DNA of 64,000 nt from NCBI GenBank assembly GCA_027943335.1, contig BSBK01009275.1:124001-188000 (forward strand). Reading direction: 5' to 3'. This DNA is from Chamaecyparis obtusa (lineage: Eukaryota; Streptophyta; Pinopsida; Cupressales; Cupressaceae). Below, in pieces: positions 48,184-60,267 of this stretch (position 1 is the stretch's first letter; each line of letters starts with the position of its first letter). Both the position numbers and the translations under genes were made by a program. The notes under the pieces were generated by a model. The model made no database searches, had not been told where the DNA came from, and saw only the letters and a list, made by a program, of their open reading frames with translations.

Positions 48184-49245
48184 TTCTCAAAATATGAAGA
48201 GTTCGATGGTGGAAAGGTGTACTTGGGTGATGATTCTCACCTAAAGATAGTTGGACGCGGAAGGGTCACTATCAAATTTCCTGATGGACAAGTAAAGGGA
48301 ATCAAAAAATTTATGTACATTCCGGGTTTGGCATGAAACCTATTATCTATAAGTATGCTGAATGATGTAGGTGTGCAAGTTGTTTTTTCAAAAGAAGAAT
48401 GCAAGATGATGAGAGGATCGATAGTGCTTGCAAGGGGTACTAGGAGAGGTACCTTATTTCAGCTAGATGCATGTATTCCTCTATGTAATAGTTCTTCATC
48501 CTCGCCATCTGAAAAAGCAGTGAAGAAGTCTGTGGCTATTGGTTCCGATGGTAGTGCAAACACTTTGGAAGCTAAGCTTCCAGCAGAAAAGACAATGTTG
48601 TGGCATATGAGATTTGGCCACATTGGTGAAAAGGGTCTCAGAACCCTGAAAAATAAAAATCTCATTCAGGAGTTAAATGATTGCAATCTTGAGTTCGACT
48701 TCTATGAACACTGTGTCTATGGTAAACAAAATCATGTTCAGTTTTACTCTAGTTCTCACAAATCTTCTGATGTTTTGGATCTTATTCATTCTGATATATT
48801 TGGTCCTGTAAAAGTTCCTTCAATCTCCAAATCTATATTTTTTGTATCTTTCATAGATGATTATAGTAGAAGGACATGGATTTATTTCCTTAAAAGTAAG
48901 ACACAATTCTTTAGTCGGTTCAAGGAATTTAAAGCTCTTGTAGAGAATCAGACTAGTAAGAAGATTAAGTGTGTGAGAACTGAAAATGGTGGTGAGTTTT
49001 GCTCAGCAAAGTTTGAACAGTTCTATAAAGAACAAGGTATCGAGAGGCATAAGACAACTCCTTATACCCCATAGCAAAATGGAGTTGCAGAGAGAATGAA
49101 CAGGACACTGATGGAGAAGGCTAGGAGTATGCTTAGTGGAGCTAGTTTAGAACAAAGGTTTTGGGCCGAAGCTGTGCCCACTGCTTGCTATCTGGTTAAC
49201 AGATCTCCTACATCAGCCCTTGTTGATGAAAAAGGAAAGGAAAAA
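48184..49245 (+). pseudogene. Copia element 1 integrase, truncated
   Basis: Begins after the TAG with FSKYEEFDGGKVYLGDDS; a TGA at 48334 replaces an Arg codon in the GLARNLLS motif. The zinc-binding HMRFGH...HCVYGKQ is present with one Cys changed to Tyr (FDFYEHC). The DDE core shows DLIHSDIFGPV, RTENGGEFCS and, after a TAG at 49072, QNGVAERMNRTLMEKARSM. After NRSPTSALVDEK the text jumps to GKEKDVVQLPPTPEK, skipping the usual GCxAYVHVP/FIGY region. This implies an in-frame deletion of about 300 bases. Confidence 0.9.
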
Positions 49246-51051
49246 GATGTTGTTCAGTTGCCTCCTACCCCTGAGAAGACTGAACAGAGAGACCATGTTG
49301 GGCCTAATGATGAGGATAACTCTAGCAGCTCTGATAGTTCAGAAGAAGAGGAAGAACAACCTCAACCGCAGCCCTTGAGGAGATCCACGAGAGAAAGAAA
49401 GCAACCGGAAAGGTTTGGCTATTCTATGTTAGATTCCAGTTGTGCCTTTTCTTTGATTACTAACACTGATGAGCCTAGATCTATGAAAGAGGCTTTGGGC
49501 ATGGAAGATGCAGGTTCCTAGATTGAGGCTATGGATGATGAGATAGCTTCATTGGAGAAAAACAAAACTTGGGACCTTGTACCTTTTCCTAAAGAGAGAA
49601 AATTTGTTGGCTGTAAATGGGTGTTCAAGAAGAAATTATGTGCAGATGGCAGTGTTGAAAGGTACAAAGCTAGATTGGTTGCAAAGGGGTATTCACAGGT
49701 AGAGGGAATAGATTATGGTGAAATATTCTCCCTTGTTGCAAAGTTGACATCCATTAGATTTATGTTATCTCTTGCTGCATCATATGATTTAGAGATAGAA
49801 CAGATGGATGTGAAGACAGCTTTCCTTCATGGTGATTTGGAGGAAGAGATTTATATGTCACAGCCTGAGCACTACATTGTTAAAGGTAAAGAATCCTTAG
49901 TTTGCAGATTAAAGAAATCTCTATATGGTTTGAAGCAATCTCCTAGGATGTGGTACCTTAAGTTTGATGCCTTTGTGTTGTCAATTGGATTTGTAAGATC
50001 AAAATTAGATCATTGTGTTTATTTCAGAGTTGAAAATGATCACCTTCTTATTGTTGCATTATATGTTGATGATATGTTGCTGTTTGGGAAGGGTAAGGGT
50101 ATGATTTCTGATTTTAAATCTCAGTTGTCAGCATAGTTTGAGATGAAAGATCTTGGGGCAGCTAGGTACATCTTGGGTATGGAAATCAGTAGAGACAGGT
50201 CTAACAAAAAACTTTGGTTGAGTCAGAGTAAGTATGTGAAGTCTATGTTGGACAGGTTCAGCATGGCAGATTGTAGACCACTATGTGTTCCTCTTTCTAT
50301 GGGAACAAAGTTATCTGTAGATGATTGTCCAAAATCTCCTAGTGAGGTGGAGGACATGAGTAGAGTACCTTATGCTAGTGTAGTTGGCAGTCTTATGTAC
50401 GCTATGGTTTGTACTAGACTAGACATTGCCCAAGCAGTGGGAGTCCTGAGTCAGTTTATGGCTAATCCTGGACGGGTACATTGGGATGCAGTGAAGCGAG
50501 TATTTAGATATTTGAGGGGTACATCAGATTACTCCATATGTTATCATGGTAACTCTTCCAGATCTCTGCATTCAGTTTGTATTCGTAGGTTTGTGGATTC
50601 AGATTGGGTAGGTGATATTGACAGCAGGAGATCCACCAGTGCTTATGTGTTCACTATGTTTGGTGGTGCCATCAGTTGGATGAGTAAGTGACAACCTGTG
50701 GTTTCTTTGTCCACTACAGAAGCTGAGTACATGGTTGCTACTCATGCTTGTAAAGAAGCCATTTGGCTTAGAAGATTGTGTTCTAATGTTGGTGTTGATG
50801 CAAAATAGATTACTATTTGGTGTGATAGTTAGAGCGCTATTTGCCTTGCAAAGAATACAACTTTCCATGCCAAAACGAAGCACATTGATGTGTAGTTTCA
50901 CTTTGTGAGAGATATGGTGGAAGATGGAAAGTTAAGTTTGGAGAAGGTAGATACTATGAAGAATGTTGTAGATGCATTAACGAAACCAATGGGCACTGAA
51001 AAGTTCAGATGGTGTTCGGAGTCTATGGGCCTTTTGGCCTATAGCGGTTAA
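49246..51051 (+). pseudogene. Copia element 1 reverse transcriptase and RNase H
   Basis: After an acidic linker (EDNSSSSDSSEEEEEQ), RT starts near 49520: KNKTWDLVPFPKERKFVGCK, RYKARLVAKGYSQVEGIDYG, MDVKTAFLHGDLEEEIYMSQ, and the catalytic box ALYVDDMLLFGK near 50060. RNase H follows: VDSDWVGDIDSRRSTSAYVF, STTEAEYMVATHACKEAIWL, AKTKHIDV*FHFVRD, ending LLAYSG and TAA near 51051. Stops at 49519, 50134, 50689, 50806, 50830 and 50893 each correspond to a Trp, Gln or Arg codon altered at CG or CHG. Confidence 0.92.
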
Positions 51052-51103
51052 AGTTCCTGTTATGTTCCTATTGCTCTTACAAGGTGTTCGACAAGTGGGA
51101 GAA

Positions 51104-51953
51104 TGTTAGGAATAAAGTGTCTCAACCTTGGATAATTCCTATTTTTATTATTTGTTTTGTAAATATATTTTTTGCAAATAATGTAATTAAGTGTGAGTGT
51201 ACATGTCTAGTTGGCATGTTGATGTGTCACTCCACTTGATCTGTCGGCATCTTGTGCGTAAGGAGATCATGACTGAAATGGTCATGATGGATTCCTATGA
51301 CATGTAAGAACTATTTAAGGAATGTGCTATGACAGGTGTAAGAGCATCTTATGACTTGGGCCTATTTGGGCACCCAAGAAGAAGTGGTTGGTGTGTGTAA
51401 GAGAATATGCCAAAAATAGGTTGGTATGACAGATTCTCTTACACTTCTCTTGTGACCATTATTTTTGGTGGATTCTATGACAAGCTGTCATAGTCTATTC
51501 TAGGGATGGATGCCTATTCTTTGGATTGCATGTAACAACTGTGTACATGTGGCTTTGTGCATGGGTCTTGGTGGTTGGATGCCAAAATCCTTTTTTGGGT
51601 ATTTGTTGGGTCCTGAGGATTCTATATATATGATGCTACTTCTATGGGAGAAATATAAGTTTTACTTGTCTCTCATCTCCTGAAAGAACTTGCATTGCAA
51701 GTGTGTTGTAATCTTTGTGTTGAAGATAATACATTGTGTAGGTTTTGGAGTGCTGGGGTTTTTTACCGAAAGGTTTTCCCCAGGGTATATCATTGTGTCA
51801 TTATCTATTTTTCTGTATGCATGGTATGTGGTTGCAATATCTTTGTTAAAGTAGTTAACGAATCTGAAATTGTAAGGATTTATAAGAATTTGCACCATAC
51901 TCTCCTATAGAGATTAGCGTAGGAAGTTGTTTCCACACCTGAGTTTCCTTACA
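51104..51953 (+). repeat. Copia element 1, 3' LTR
   Basis: 850 bp, the same length as the 5' LTR, followed by the target duplication ATCTT at 51954-51958. Confidence 0.95.
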
Positions 51954-51958
51954 ATCTT

Positions 51959-54730
51959 TGGATCTAGATATATACTTCCAAAGAGTGGAGCATTGAGCAA
52001 TGATTATTCAATCAACCAACATTTCTCTGAGGTTTCCACATCCTTGCAAATACTTAATATGTTCAATCTTCATCCAATCATTTTTATCTCTTAAAATTAT
52101 CCATACTTTCTTTGCAACAAGAGAATTATTGAACTCTTTTATCCTTTCAATATCTAACCCATCAAGGCTCTTTAGAAGGAACACCTAGTCCCAAGCAATA
52201 AGATTTAATATAGTTGTACTTTTAGTCCCAAATCAAACAAAATTCCTTTGAACCTATTTGATGTTTCATAAAAAATTATTTGAGAGGATAAATAAACACA
52301 TAGCGTAGATAGGTAAGTTCAATAGAGAAACCTTAATAAGCTTGAGCTTCTCCTAATGGGTATGAAGGTTACCCTTCCAACCATAAATCTTTGACAAAAA
52401 TATTTGAGCAAGCTTACTCCTAAAAAAATTAGGGACTTCATTAACATATAAAGGTAGGCCTAGATATTTACAAGGAATATATTCAATTTTTCATCCCAAA
52501 ATATAAGAAATTCTTATTTTCTCTCTCTATAATATTTAGGAAGAATATAAATATTCTAGGTAAACTAATTTGTTAACTAGAAGAATGTTCATACAATTTA
52601 ATGGTATTATTTAAGGAAACTAATTCAGTAATGGAGCTATCATCCATTAAGATGGTGTCATGAACAAATTACTGATGAAATAAAACTTAGTTTGTAGATG
52701 AAGGAATAAGTTCCTTTAGATTTTCCATCCTTACTTTCCTTTGAATAAATCTTATCAACATCTCTGCCATCAAGATAAAAATAAAATGAGAAATAGAGTC
52801 CTCTTGTCTTAAACCCCTAGTAGAGGAGAGAAAACTTGTTGGGGAGCCATTTTTAATAAATGTATACTTGGGACTAGTGATTAGCTAAATAATGATCTTA
52901 AAAAATGATTCATTGAAACAAAAATATGCTAAAACTTTAAAGAGGAAATCCCTATTAACCCTGTCATAAGATTTAAGCTATCCAACTTCAAAAGAAAACT
53001 AGCCTTCTTGTTAATGGATAAAGAATGGATATTCTCATGGATCATAAGAGTAGAATCCAAAATCTAACTTCTAGGGATAAAACCATTCTTCTATTATGAA
53101 ATAAGTTCTAGAAGAATAGACTTCAACCTTAAAACAAAGAATTTAGAAAATATCTTATAAATGGAATTGCATAGGCTTATAGGTATAAAATCAATAAAAA
53201 AAGAGCTCTAGGATTTTTAGGAATGAGAGAAATGAAGGAGGAAATAATTTATTTAAGAAAAATTATATCTGCAAATAACTCTTTAGCTACTACAATAATG
53301 TCTTCACCCACAATATCTCAATAAATTTGAAAAAAAGAACATAGGGAAACCATCAGGCTCTAGATCCTTATTTCCGTCAAAGGATGAAATAACACCCTAG
53401 ACTTCTTTCTATGATGGAATCCTTGTTAGAATATAGTTCATCTCAAGAGAAATCTTAGTGGGAATTTCATCCAAATTACTTTACTAACTTTCCAAGTCAA
53501 GATCCTGATAATTAGATAACAGTGAGAATGAATAGCTTCCAAAAACTTGCATAATGTCCTTCTCTTTCTCAAAGGTCCTATCATTAAATGAAACGGAATA
53601 AATATTATTAGTGGCCCTATGATTAACAGTGGTCATGTTAAAAAATTTAGTATTTATGTCTCCACTTTTTAACCAAATAGATCTTGACCTTTTCTTCCAA
53701 AATTCTTCCTCCATTGCAATAAGGTCATGAAACTTTGAAAGAATAGAAATTTATTGGTTGATTAGATCGCCAGATGCTCCTTGGGATTGAATCTAATCCT
53801 ACATGCTATTAAGATCTTTCTTTAATTTTTTTTAATTTTAAAAAATATGCCAAAAAGAAGACTTATTATATTTGTTGACATTTGACTTAACAATAGCCAA
53901 CTTCTTAGCCATCTACTACATGTTAGTAGCCTAAATATCAATAGCCCACCAATCATTTATTTTCAATTAAATATCAGGACTCAAACTCCACATTACCTCA
54001 AATCTAAAGGGGAAGTTCTTTCTACACAATTTATAAATAACCAAAGATATATAAAAATAGTCAGAGCCAATGCTATTGAGAGATGATTTAATCTATAATC
54101 TTACAAATTCAACCAATTAGGACATAACAAGTCCCTATCCAAATTCACTTGAATTAGATCCTCTACCATTGTTATGTTAGACCACATAAAAAAGAGACCA
54201 TGTAAGTGTAAGATATGCATGCCCTCCATAGTTATGAAATCAATCAAGTCTTAATAATTATAAGTAGTAACCAAAGCTCCTCCCTTTTTTTCTAGAACTT
54301 TAAAATGGAGTGTTAAAATTACCCATAATAATCCACCTCTCATTATCAATCATATGTCTAAAGGCATACAAAGAATCCCATAAGTTTCTTCTAGCTAGTC
54401 TATTATTTGGGGCATGTCTATTAGAAATCACTCATCATGATCTATTATTTAGGTGGGTAAATTTAGAAGCAATATGATTGGGTGATGAAAAAATGAATGT
54501 ACCTTTCACTATCATGGGATTATAAAATGAAACTAAACTACCAAAAGAACCCTCTAAATTCATGTAATGGAGTCCGCTAGAAAAAATTTATCTTTGAAGT
54601 CTTTGAAGCCAACAACTTTGTTTCCTCAACTATACAAATATCAGGCCTATGCTCTCTTATCAAGTTAGATAAATAATTTATATATATGGGGATGATTCAA
54701 AACCATTAAATTATAGGATATAATCTTCAT
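51959..54730 (-). pseudogene. LINE 1 ORF2: endonuclease and reverse transcriptase (broken)
   Basis: ORF2 start visible at the ATG at 54730 (MKIISYNLMVLNHPH), the apurinic endonuclease beginning with KVVGFKDFKDKFFL downstream. Near 53484-53714 is the pre-RT motif FWKKRSRSIWLKSGDINTKF with MTTVNHRATN, diagnostic for plant L1 elements. RT text follows in shifting frames: LEPDGFPMFFFQIY, FISLIPKN, and a KYLGLPLYVNEVPNFFRSKL thumb segment near 52440. Many stops. The element resumes at 46303 beyond the copia insertion. Confidence 0.82.
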
Positions 54731-56150
54731 TTCAAAGGAGGGGAAATACTTAGGCCCATCTTTGGAAGAGTCCTCTATAAACCATTAACAACATCCTCCT
54801 TTCTTATCTTATCCTAAGTTTGAATGAAAGAAGGTCTGCCTGTCCCTTTGTTAACTACAAGACAATCTAATCTGATCTTTCTCCAAGTTTTAACTCCTAA
54901 AACATGACTTTCATTCTTCCTTCTAGGCTTAGCATTAACAAAATAGAAGGGTGTAGAATCCTCCTCATCTCCCTTATGGGAGTGTAATCCCTCTTCTCTA
55001 GACTAAATCTTGTTATCATTTATTGTAACTTGACTACCATGAAGAGAGACCAAATCATCATCATTTGAAACCATTACATCCATATATTCCTTTTATTGCT
55101 TATACAAGTCATTAAAAATATTAATCATAAGGTTAATATCACTATTCCCACTCAATTTTTTTGGATTAGGATCTACCATACACCTTAGATAACACATCTT
55201 TGTTTACAAATAGTCCTTGGAGTGAATTATTTAATCATCATATTTATTTCTATCCAAGACCTCCTTAGACAGGATCACCTATTCAAAATCCTTCTTTTCA
55301 ACTAAAACCTCCCTAGAGGGGATCATATACTCAAAATCCTTATCACTACCTATTTCGTTCGACATGGAAATATTAGGATTAGCCACTGTATCATTCAGGT
55401 ATGAGTTATTGTTGGAATCTCCTTCTAACCTGTTAGAATCCATTCCAGATGCATTATTTCCTTCTTTCTTTCTTCATAACATTTTTTGTTGCTTTATCTT
55501 AATATTGTTAAGTGGACAATCCTTCGACTAGTATCTAGTATTTTTTCAATGGAAATAAGCAAAATAAACATATTCAATATTCAGTTGCTTGATCCCAAAC
55601 CCCCTACTTAGACATAATAGAAACTTCAACTAGTAGATCTGATAATTGCTTGATATTCACAAATATTATAGTATACACCAATTTCTTCATATCCATATTC
55701 ATAGGATCCACAAAAATGAACTTCCCAAAGTAGACAATGATTCCCTTGTACAGTTCCCCATCCCAAAAATTGAGAGGAAAACTTGGAAATTGATCCTAAA
55801 ATGGGGTAGTATCATAAACCCAGTGAAGAAGAGATAAACCTGACTCCCATTTCTAGGCCCCCCCAACAACATGGAGTTTAATTCCTCCTCATAAGTAAAT
55901 ATAAAAGAAAAATTACCCTTAGCCATATCCATACCATAAATTTAGCCTTTCTTATCCCACTTATGAGCAACCCATGCATGGGCTTAATCAATTTTATGTC
56001 TTGGTCCAAAAAAAATACCAATCAAGGATCATTTCATCTAAGCTAAACCTTTATCCACCAATTAATCTATCTAACAAAAATAACAAAATAAATCGAAACA
56101 AAATCGACACTATGGGAAACTAGAAAAATAGCCTTACCTTTAATTCTACC
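54731..56150 (-). pseudogene. LINE 1 ORF1 (RNA-binding protein, broken)
   Basis: Minus strand. AHAWVAHKWDKKG and then AKGNFSFIFTYEEELNSMLL with GGPR (near 55850-55930) match the DUF4283-type N-terminus of plant LINE ORF1. Further down, YFHWKNTRY*SKDCPL near 55530 looks like a decayed CCHC knuckle. The C-terminal half is acidic and low-complexity and ends just before the ORF2 ATG. The 5' boundary is uncertain and could reach about 56640. Confidence 0.7.
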
Positions 56151-56639
56151 ACTGAACAACTTTGTCTATTTTATATTTTGTAGAGGGGCTTCCTTACATA
56201 CAAATTATTCTAGCAAAATGATAGATGACTACAACTCCACCTACTCAATTTCACCACACTCAACCCTAGGAATCCTCATAGGCATGGAGTTTGCGGGAGG
56301 ATCAAGCTCCTTTGCACTTTCTGTATAGTCTCTCTAGTGCCTCAATTGGTAGGGAAACAACTTCTCACCCTTGTAGAATTCAAATATTCACCTCCATTTG
56401 TAGTCTAATTATTCTCCATTGTAAAATAATTCTTGAGATGAGATGACTTTTTTTTGAGTATATTTGTAAGTTAGTAGGTTTGAAAAAATTAATTAATTCA
56501 CTTGCAATAAGAATGGACACAACTTTTATAATTATGCACTTATATCCATAAAAGTTCAATAAAAATTTGGGGAACCCTTTGGTGAAATGGTGGGGTTTCT
56601 TGGTTGTAGTGCCTACAACCAAGGTCAAACCTCCTAGGG

Positions 56640-57586
56640 TTACTCTCTACTGCGTCAAAAAATTTAGATGCCCCCAAGATCTTGTATCTTGATATGCTCG
56701 TAGGATGTGGAGTGGGGCATTTTCATTCCACCTAGGGCATATATCCCTAGCTTAAATGAAAATTATATGAGTTAAATATGGCTTTTATTAATAGAAAAAA
56801 ATTAATCTAATAATGAGTGTAAAGAGGATATAGCAGTAGAAGAGTATAATAAATACCTAAAAATTATCCTTATGCGGGCAAAGGAAATGATTAGAGTAGC
56901 TAGTCAAGCTTAGATAATATTAATAAGGATGCATTGGAATATGTTAGGTTTGATCTCCTAGCCTAGGCTCAGATTCCCATAGAACTAGAATCAAATGTAT
57001 TAGGAATATCTACTGACTCTCTTCTTATCGGTAATAATGTGCAAAATAATGCTGGAGGGAGGGATTTGGGTAGCGGGAAGATTACCTAGAGTGAAGAGAA
57101 TGAGAAGAATTTTTTTAATAATGTAGAATCAGTGGACTTTGAATTGGAGGACTTAGATTTTGGAAATAAAGAGGAAACTAATACTAAAGAAGACTTCCCT
57201 AATACTAACAATATCATTGATAACTCATAAATTTAGGCCATTAATGAATTTCTACGTTTAGATATAGAAATTTTGAATGGTATAGAGGAAAAATGGGTAG
57301 ATAATAAATATATCATACCTAAGATCTTATAAACCATGGATAAATATGACCTTGAACTAGAGAAGGAGAATTCTATAGTTAGTAAACCTAAGCGATAGGA
57401 TTATGTATGAATAAAAAGGGAAAAGGCACGATAGACTATGCCAAACAAGCCAAATCAAGAGGTAGGAAATCTTTAAAGGAAATCAGAAATAAAGAGGGCG
57501 AGGTAATAGGTCAAGTCAAAATTGTACAACACTTATGGATATAGGGAAGGGGAAGTTCCTTCCCACTCAATAATGAAGATTATATC
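56640..57586 (+). pseudogene. LINE 2 ORF1, C-terminal part (broken)
   Basis: Plus-strand acidic, Asn/Glu-rich frames with several TAG stops (about 56860-57570), reading for example NVESVDFELEDLDFGNKEET and EDFPNTNNIIDN, then a basic tail. By position it is the end of ORF1 of the LINE whose ORF2 starts at 57573. The stretch 56640-56850 shows nothing identifiable. Confidence 0.5.
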
Positions 57587-58849
57587 GGGTATGTGCAAGA
57601 TCATGAGGGGCCAAAAAGTGGCGATGTTAGTTCAAAACTTTGACAATGTAGCTAATGACTTTTTTTTTACCCGAATTTGATAAAATGAAAAGGGTGTCTT
57701 AAAAATATTATCAGCTTTCTATCGATATAATTGTTGTCAAATTTTGAATTCGGTAAGTAATTATTAGTTATTTTCTAATTGAGCTACCTCTAAAGTGCTG
57801 ATTTATACACTGATTGAAAAATGACTATAACTTTCAGACAGTATAACATTTTTGAAATCCAAAAATGTGTCACATTCTATGCTTCACCTACTATAAGGAA
57901 AAAAGAAAAAGTTTTGAATTTTGTAAAGTTTTGAATGAGTTAAGGTGGTCAGACACAGGAGTTTTTTTATTCTGAAAATGTTGTAGCAAAAAATTCATAA
58001 TTAATTATTTTTTTGGAATAAAATTACAAAAAAATATGGGTCACATCCAAGCATGAGTCTACTACTCATATATAGAATCTTATTATAAAATATTATCATT
58101 TGATTATGATTAAGGTGGTCAGACATACACCTACTTCTTATTTTTTTCCTGAAATTTTTGTAATGTTGCATTGAAATCTATACTTTTCACCAATCATACT
58201 AACTTTTTCTAAAAAAAGGCCTAGTAGTTTAGAAACTGCATTCAATTTTCTATAGATTCTATTGTTACAACTTTTTGATATTAGGTTCATAGCTAGTTGA
58301 AATTTTCACGTCAATTTGATTAACCCTGATTTGCTGATTTTTCATTGCCACTTAAGGGCATAGTTTGGCCCCTCATGATCTTGCACATACCCTATCATGG
58401 AATGTTAGGGGCCTTAATGCCCCTAACAAACAACATCTTCTTAAATAGAAAATAACAATATTTAATTTAGATATTGTAATTTTTTAGGAAACTAAGTTAG
58501 ATAAGGATGGATATAATTATCTTAAAAAAGGAAATTAGGAATGTGGGAGATCTTGGGAGTGCCATCAATTAGAGCATCAAGTGGAATATATATGTTATGG
58601 AACCCAAGACACTATTTTGTTGACTCTCTAAGTATCGATAATAATTGGATTTTAAGTAGAATTAAGAGTAAAAATAGTAAGTTAAGCTATCTAGTAATTA
58701 ATGTATATGGCCTTAAATTCCATCATGAAAAAATGATCATGTGGAATGATATAAATAATTTTATTAATATGCATGCTAATAAAAATATTATCATAGGAGG
58801 AGATTTAAATTCTATTTTAGATGTACATGAAAAAATAGGAGGATCTTAG
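57573..58849 (+). pseudogene. LINE 2 ORF2 endonuclease, interrupted by a TIR element
   Basis: ATG AAG ATT ATA lies at 57573-57584. The reading frame is then cut by the element at 57587-58392 and resumes with TCATGGAATGTTAGGGGCC, that is SWNVRGLNAPNK, the standard start of a plant LINE endonuclease. Downstream are LDIVIF*ETKLDKDGYNYLK (TAG in place of the Gln of the QETK motif), a frameshift near 58550, then WNPRHYFVDSLSIDNNWILS and IIIGGDLNSILDVHEKIGG (the GDLN catalytic motif). It stops abruptly at 58849, where a copia LTR starts; RT is not present. Confidence 0.85.
57587..58392. mobile_element. 806-bp non-autonomous TIR transposon inside LINE 2
   Basis: Termini are perfect 29-base inverted repeats starting GGGTATGTGCAAGATCATGA (left 57587-57615, right 58364-58392). 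Beyond them a weaker inverted match (AAGTGGCRATG) continues. The target duplication is TATC (57583-57586 and 58393-58396). No ORF. TAAGGTGGTCAGACA occurs twice inside, at 57941-57955 and 58111-58125. Removing the element and one TATC restores the LINE ORF2 start, and LINE 1 at 54730 provides the uninterrupted counterpart. A 4-bp duplication does not fit hAT (8), Mutator (9-11), CACTA or Harbinger (3) or Mariner (TA), so the superfamily is left open. Confidence 0.88.
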
Positions 58850-59083
58850 TGTTTTCATCTCCTTCTATATGTCTACCATCCCCACCGGGATTTTTCCCTT
58901 TATAGTTTTTTCATCAAAAAAATATTAGTGTTCATGTGTATGTGTGTTATTACTACATTTACTTTTCATTTCAGTATTTTGTTTCCAGCAATAAGAATTG
59001 AAGTTGAAATTTAAGTATCCTATATTGGTATTAACTGATTCACCCTCCGCCTCTTAGTTTTTTAGGACACTATTATTCTAACA
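58850..59083 (+). repeat. Copia element 2, 5' LTR (234 bp)
   Basis: Begins TGTTTTCATCTCC right after the truncated LINE and ends TTATTCTAACA, followed by a primer site. The partner LTR is not in the window. Confidence 0.65.
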
Positions 59084-59142
59084 ATTGGTATCAGATCTTT
59101 TGGTCCTCAGTCAGGAAGCTTAATAGCTTGAGGTAAAGATTA

Positions 59143-60267
59143 GGATGGCATTATTTAGAAAGGAGAGTCCTAAGTTTGATGTATAAAATTTTTGACACAT
59201 GGAAGGAGGAGATGAAGAATCATTTGATGTGTATGGGATAGGAATATTGGCTTATTACTTGGAAAGATGTGCCTTTCATAAAGGAGGAAGACATTGAGAC
59301 ACTTACTACTACTGAAGAAGAAAGAAAAATATTTGTGTATACTGTTGTTGCAAAAGAATCTTTTGTTAATTTACATTGTCTGATGGTGAATTTACAAAGA
59401 TCGGAGCTCTAACTAAAGCAAGTGAGATCAGGAAAAGACTAATTGCAATTTATGAAGGAGATGAATACAATAAGTGAGAAAATTTTTAGAATTGGAGAAC
59501 AAAGATGGAGACAGTACAAATGAAGGATGCTAAAACAATAAATATGTATGGTCAGAGAGTATATGAATGTCTGGTCGGAATAAAAACCAATGAAGGTACT
59601 TATACAAAATGAAGTCATAGAAATTGTTTTGAGATCTGTGACTCCTTCCTACAAACCCAAATCTTTTTCATTGGAGGAAACTATTCCACAATATAAAGAT
59701 TTTTCTTGAGAAATGTTAGTGTTTAAGCTGACTAAATTTGAGACCCTAGAGTTAAAAGATGCACTACCTAAGGTAGAGAGACCATTTAAAGCTATTATTT
59801 AGAGAACTGAATCTAATGGTGCTGGATCTATCAAAGTGAACATGCACATAGAAGATCTTGGAGAATATACTAAAGAATGGGAGGAGATTCAAAGGCTAGA
59901 CAATCACGTGGATGAGAAGATCATGGCCCTGATCACCAGAAGATAAATGAAAGGTAAAGATAAGTTTGAAGGAATATTTCCTTTGAAATGTTTTAACTGC
60001 AATAAGGTTGGTCATTTTGCATGTATATGTCCAACTAGATTACCTAAGCATGGGCCTAAATATGGAAAATACAAGAATGATAAGGAATGTTATTATGCTA
60101 GTGATGGATATGAGGATTTAGATAATGAATTCAATGTTGTGTTGGGTTTTGTTACTATCAAAGAAGAGGATCTTATCTATGAGGAAAAATCCTTAGTTTC
60201 TCACATTGATAGGAAAACTAATTGGATAATTGATTGTGGATGTTCACATCATATGACTGGTGACTAA
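59143..60267 (+). pseudogene. Copia element 2 gag and protease
   Basis: gag starts near 59143 (MALFRKESPKFDV) and is broken by stops; QMKDAKTINMYGQRVYE-like capsid text lies near 59510-59570. An intact CCHC knuckle CFNCNKVGHFACIC lies near 59990-60030, preceded by a basic stretch. The protease site is NWIIDCGCSHHMTGD near 60225-60267; the usual D-S-G has become D-C-G. TAA at 60268 interrupts the frame. Confidence 0.8.

Larger units (their letters stand above)
46309..51953 (+). mobile_element. Copia element 1, nearly complete, inactivated
   Basis: 5645-bp Ty1/copia element inserted in LINE 1 and flanked by ATCTT duplications. Two 850-bp LTRs (46309-47158 and 51104-51953) differ at about 29 positions by eye (near 3.4%), mostly transitions. 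The primer site is TGGTATCAGGGCTTGA at 47161 and the purine-rich tract AAGTGGGAGAA lies just before 51104. Coding order is gag, protease, integrase, RT, RNase H in one frame interrupted by nine stops, all explained by C-to-T or G-to-A change. The integrase also has a deletion of roughly 100 codons. Confidence 0.95.
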
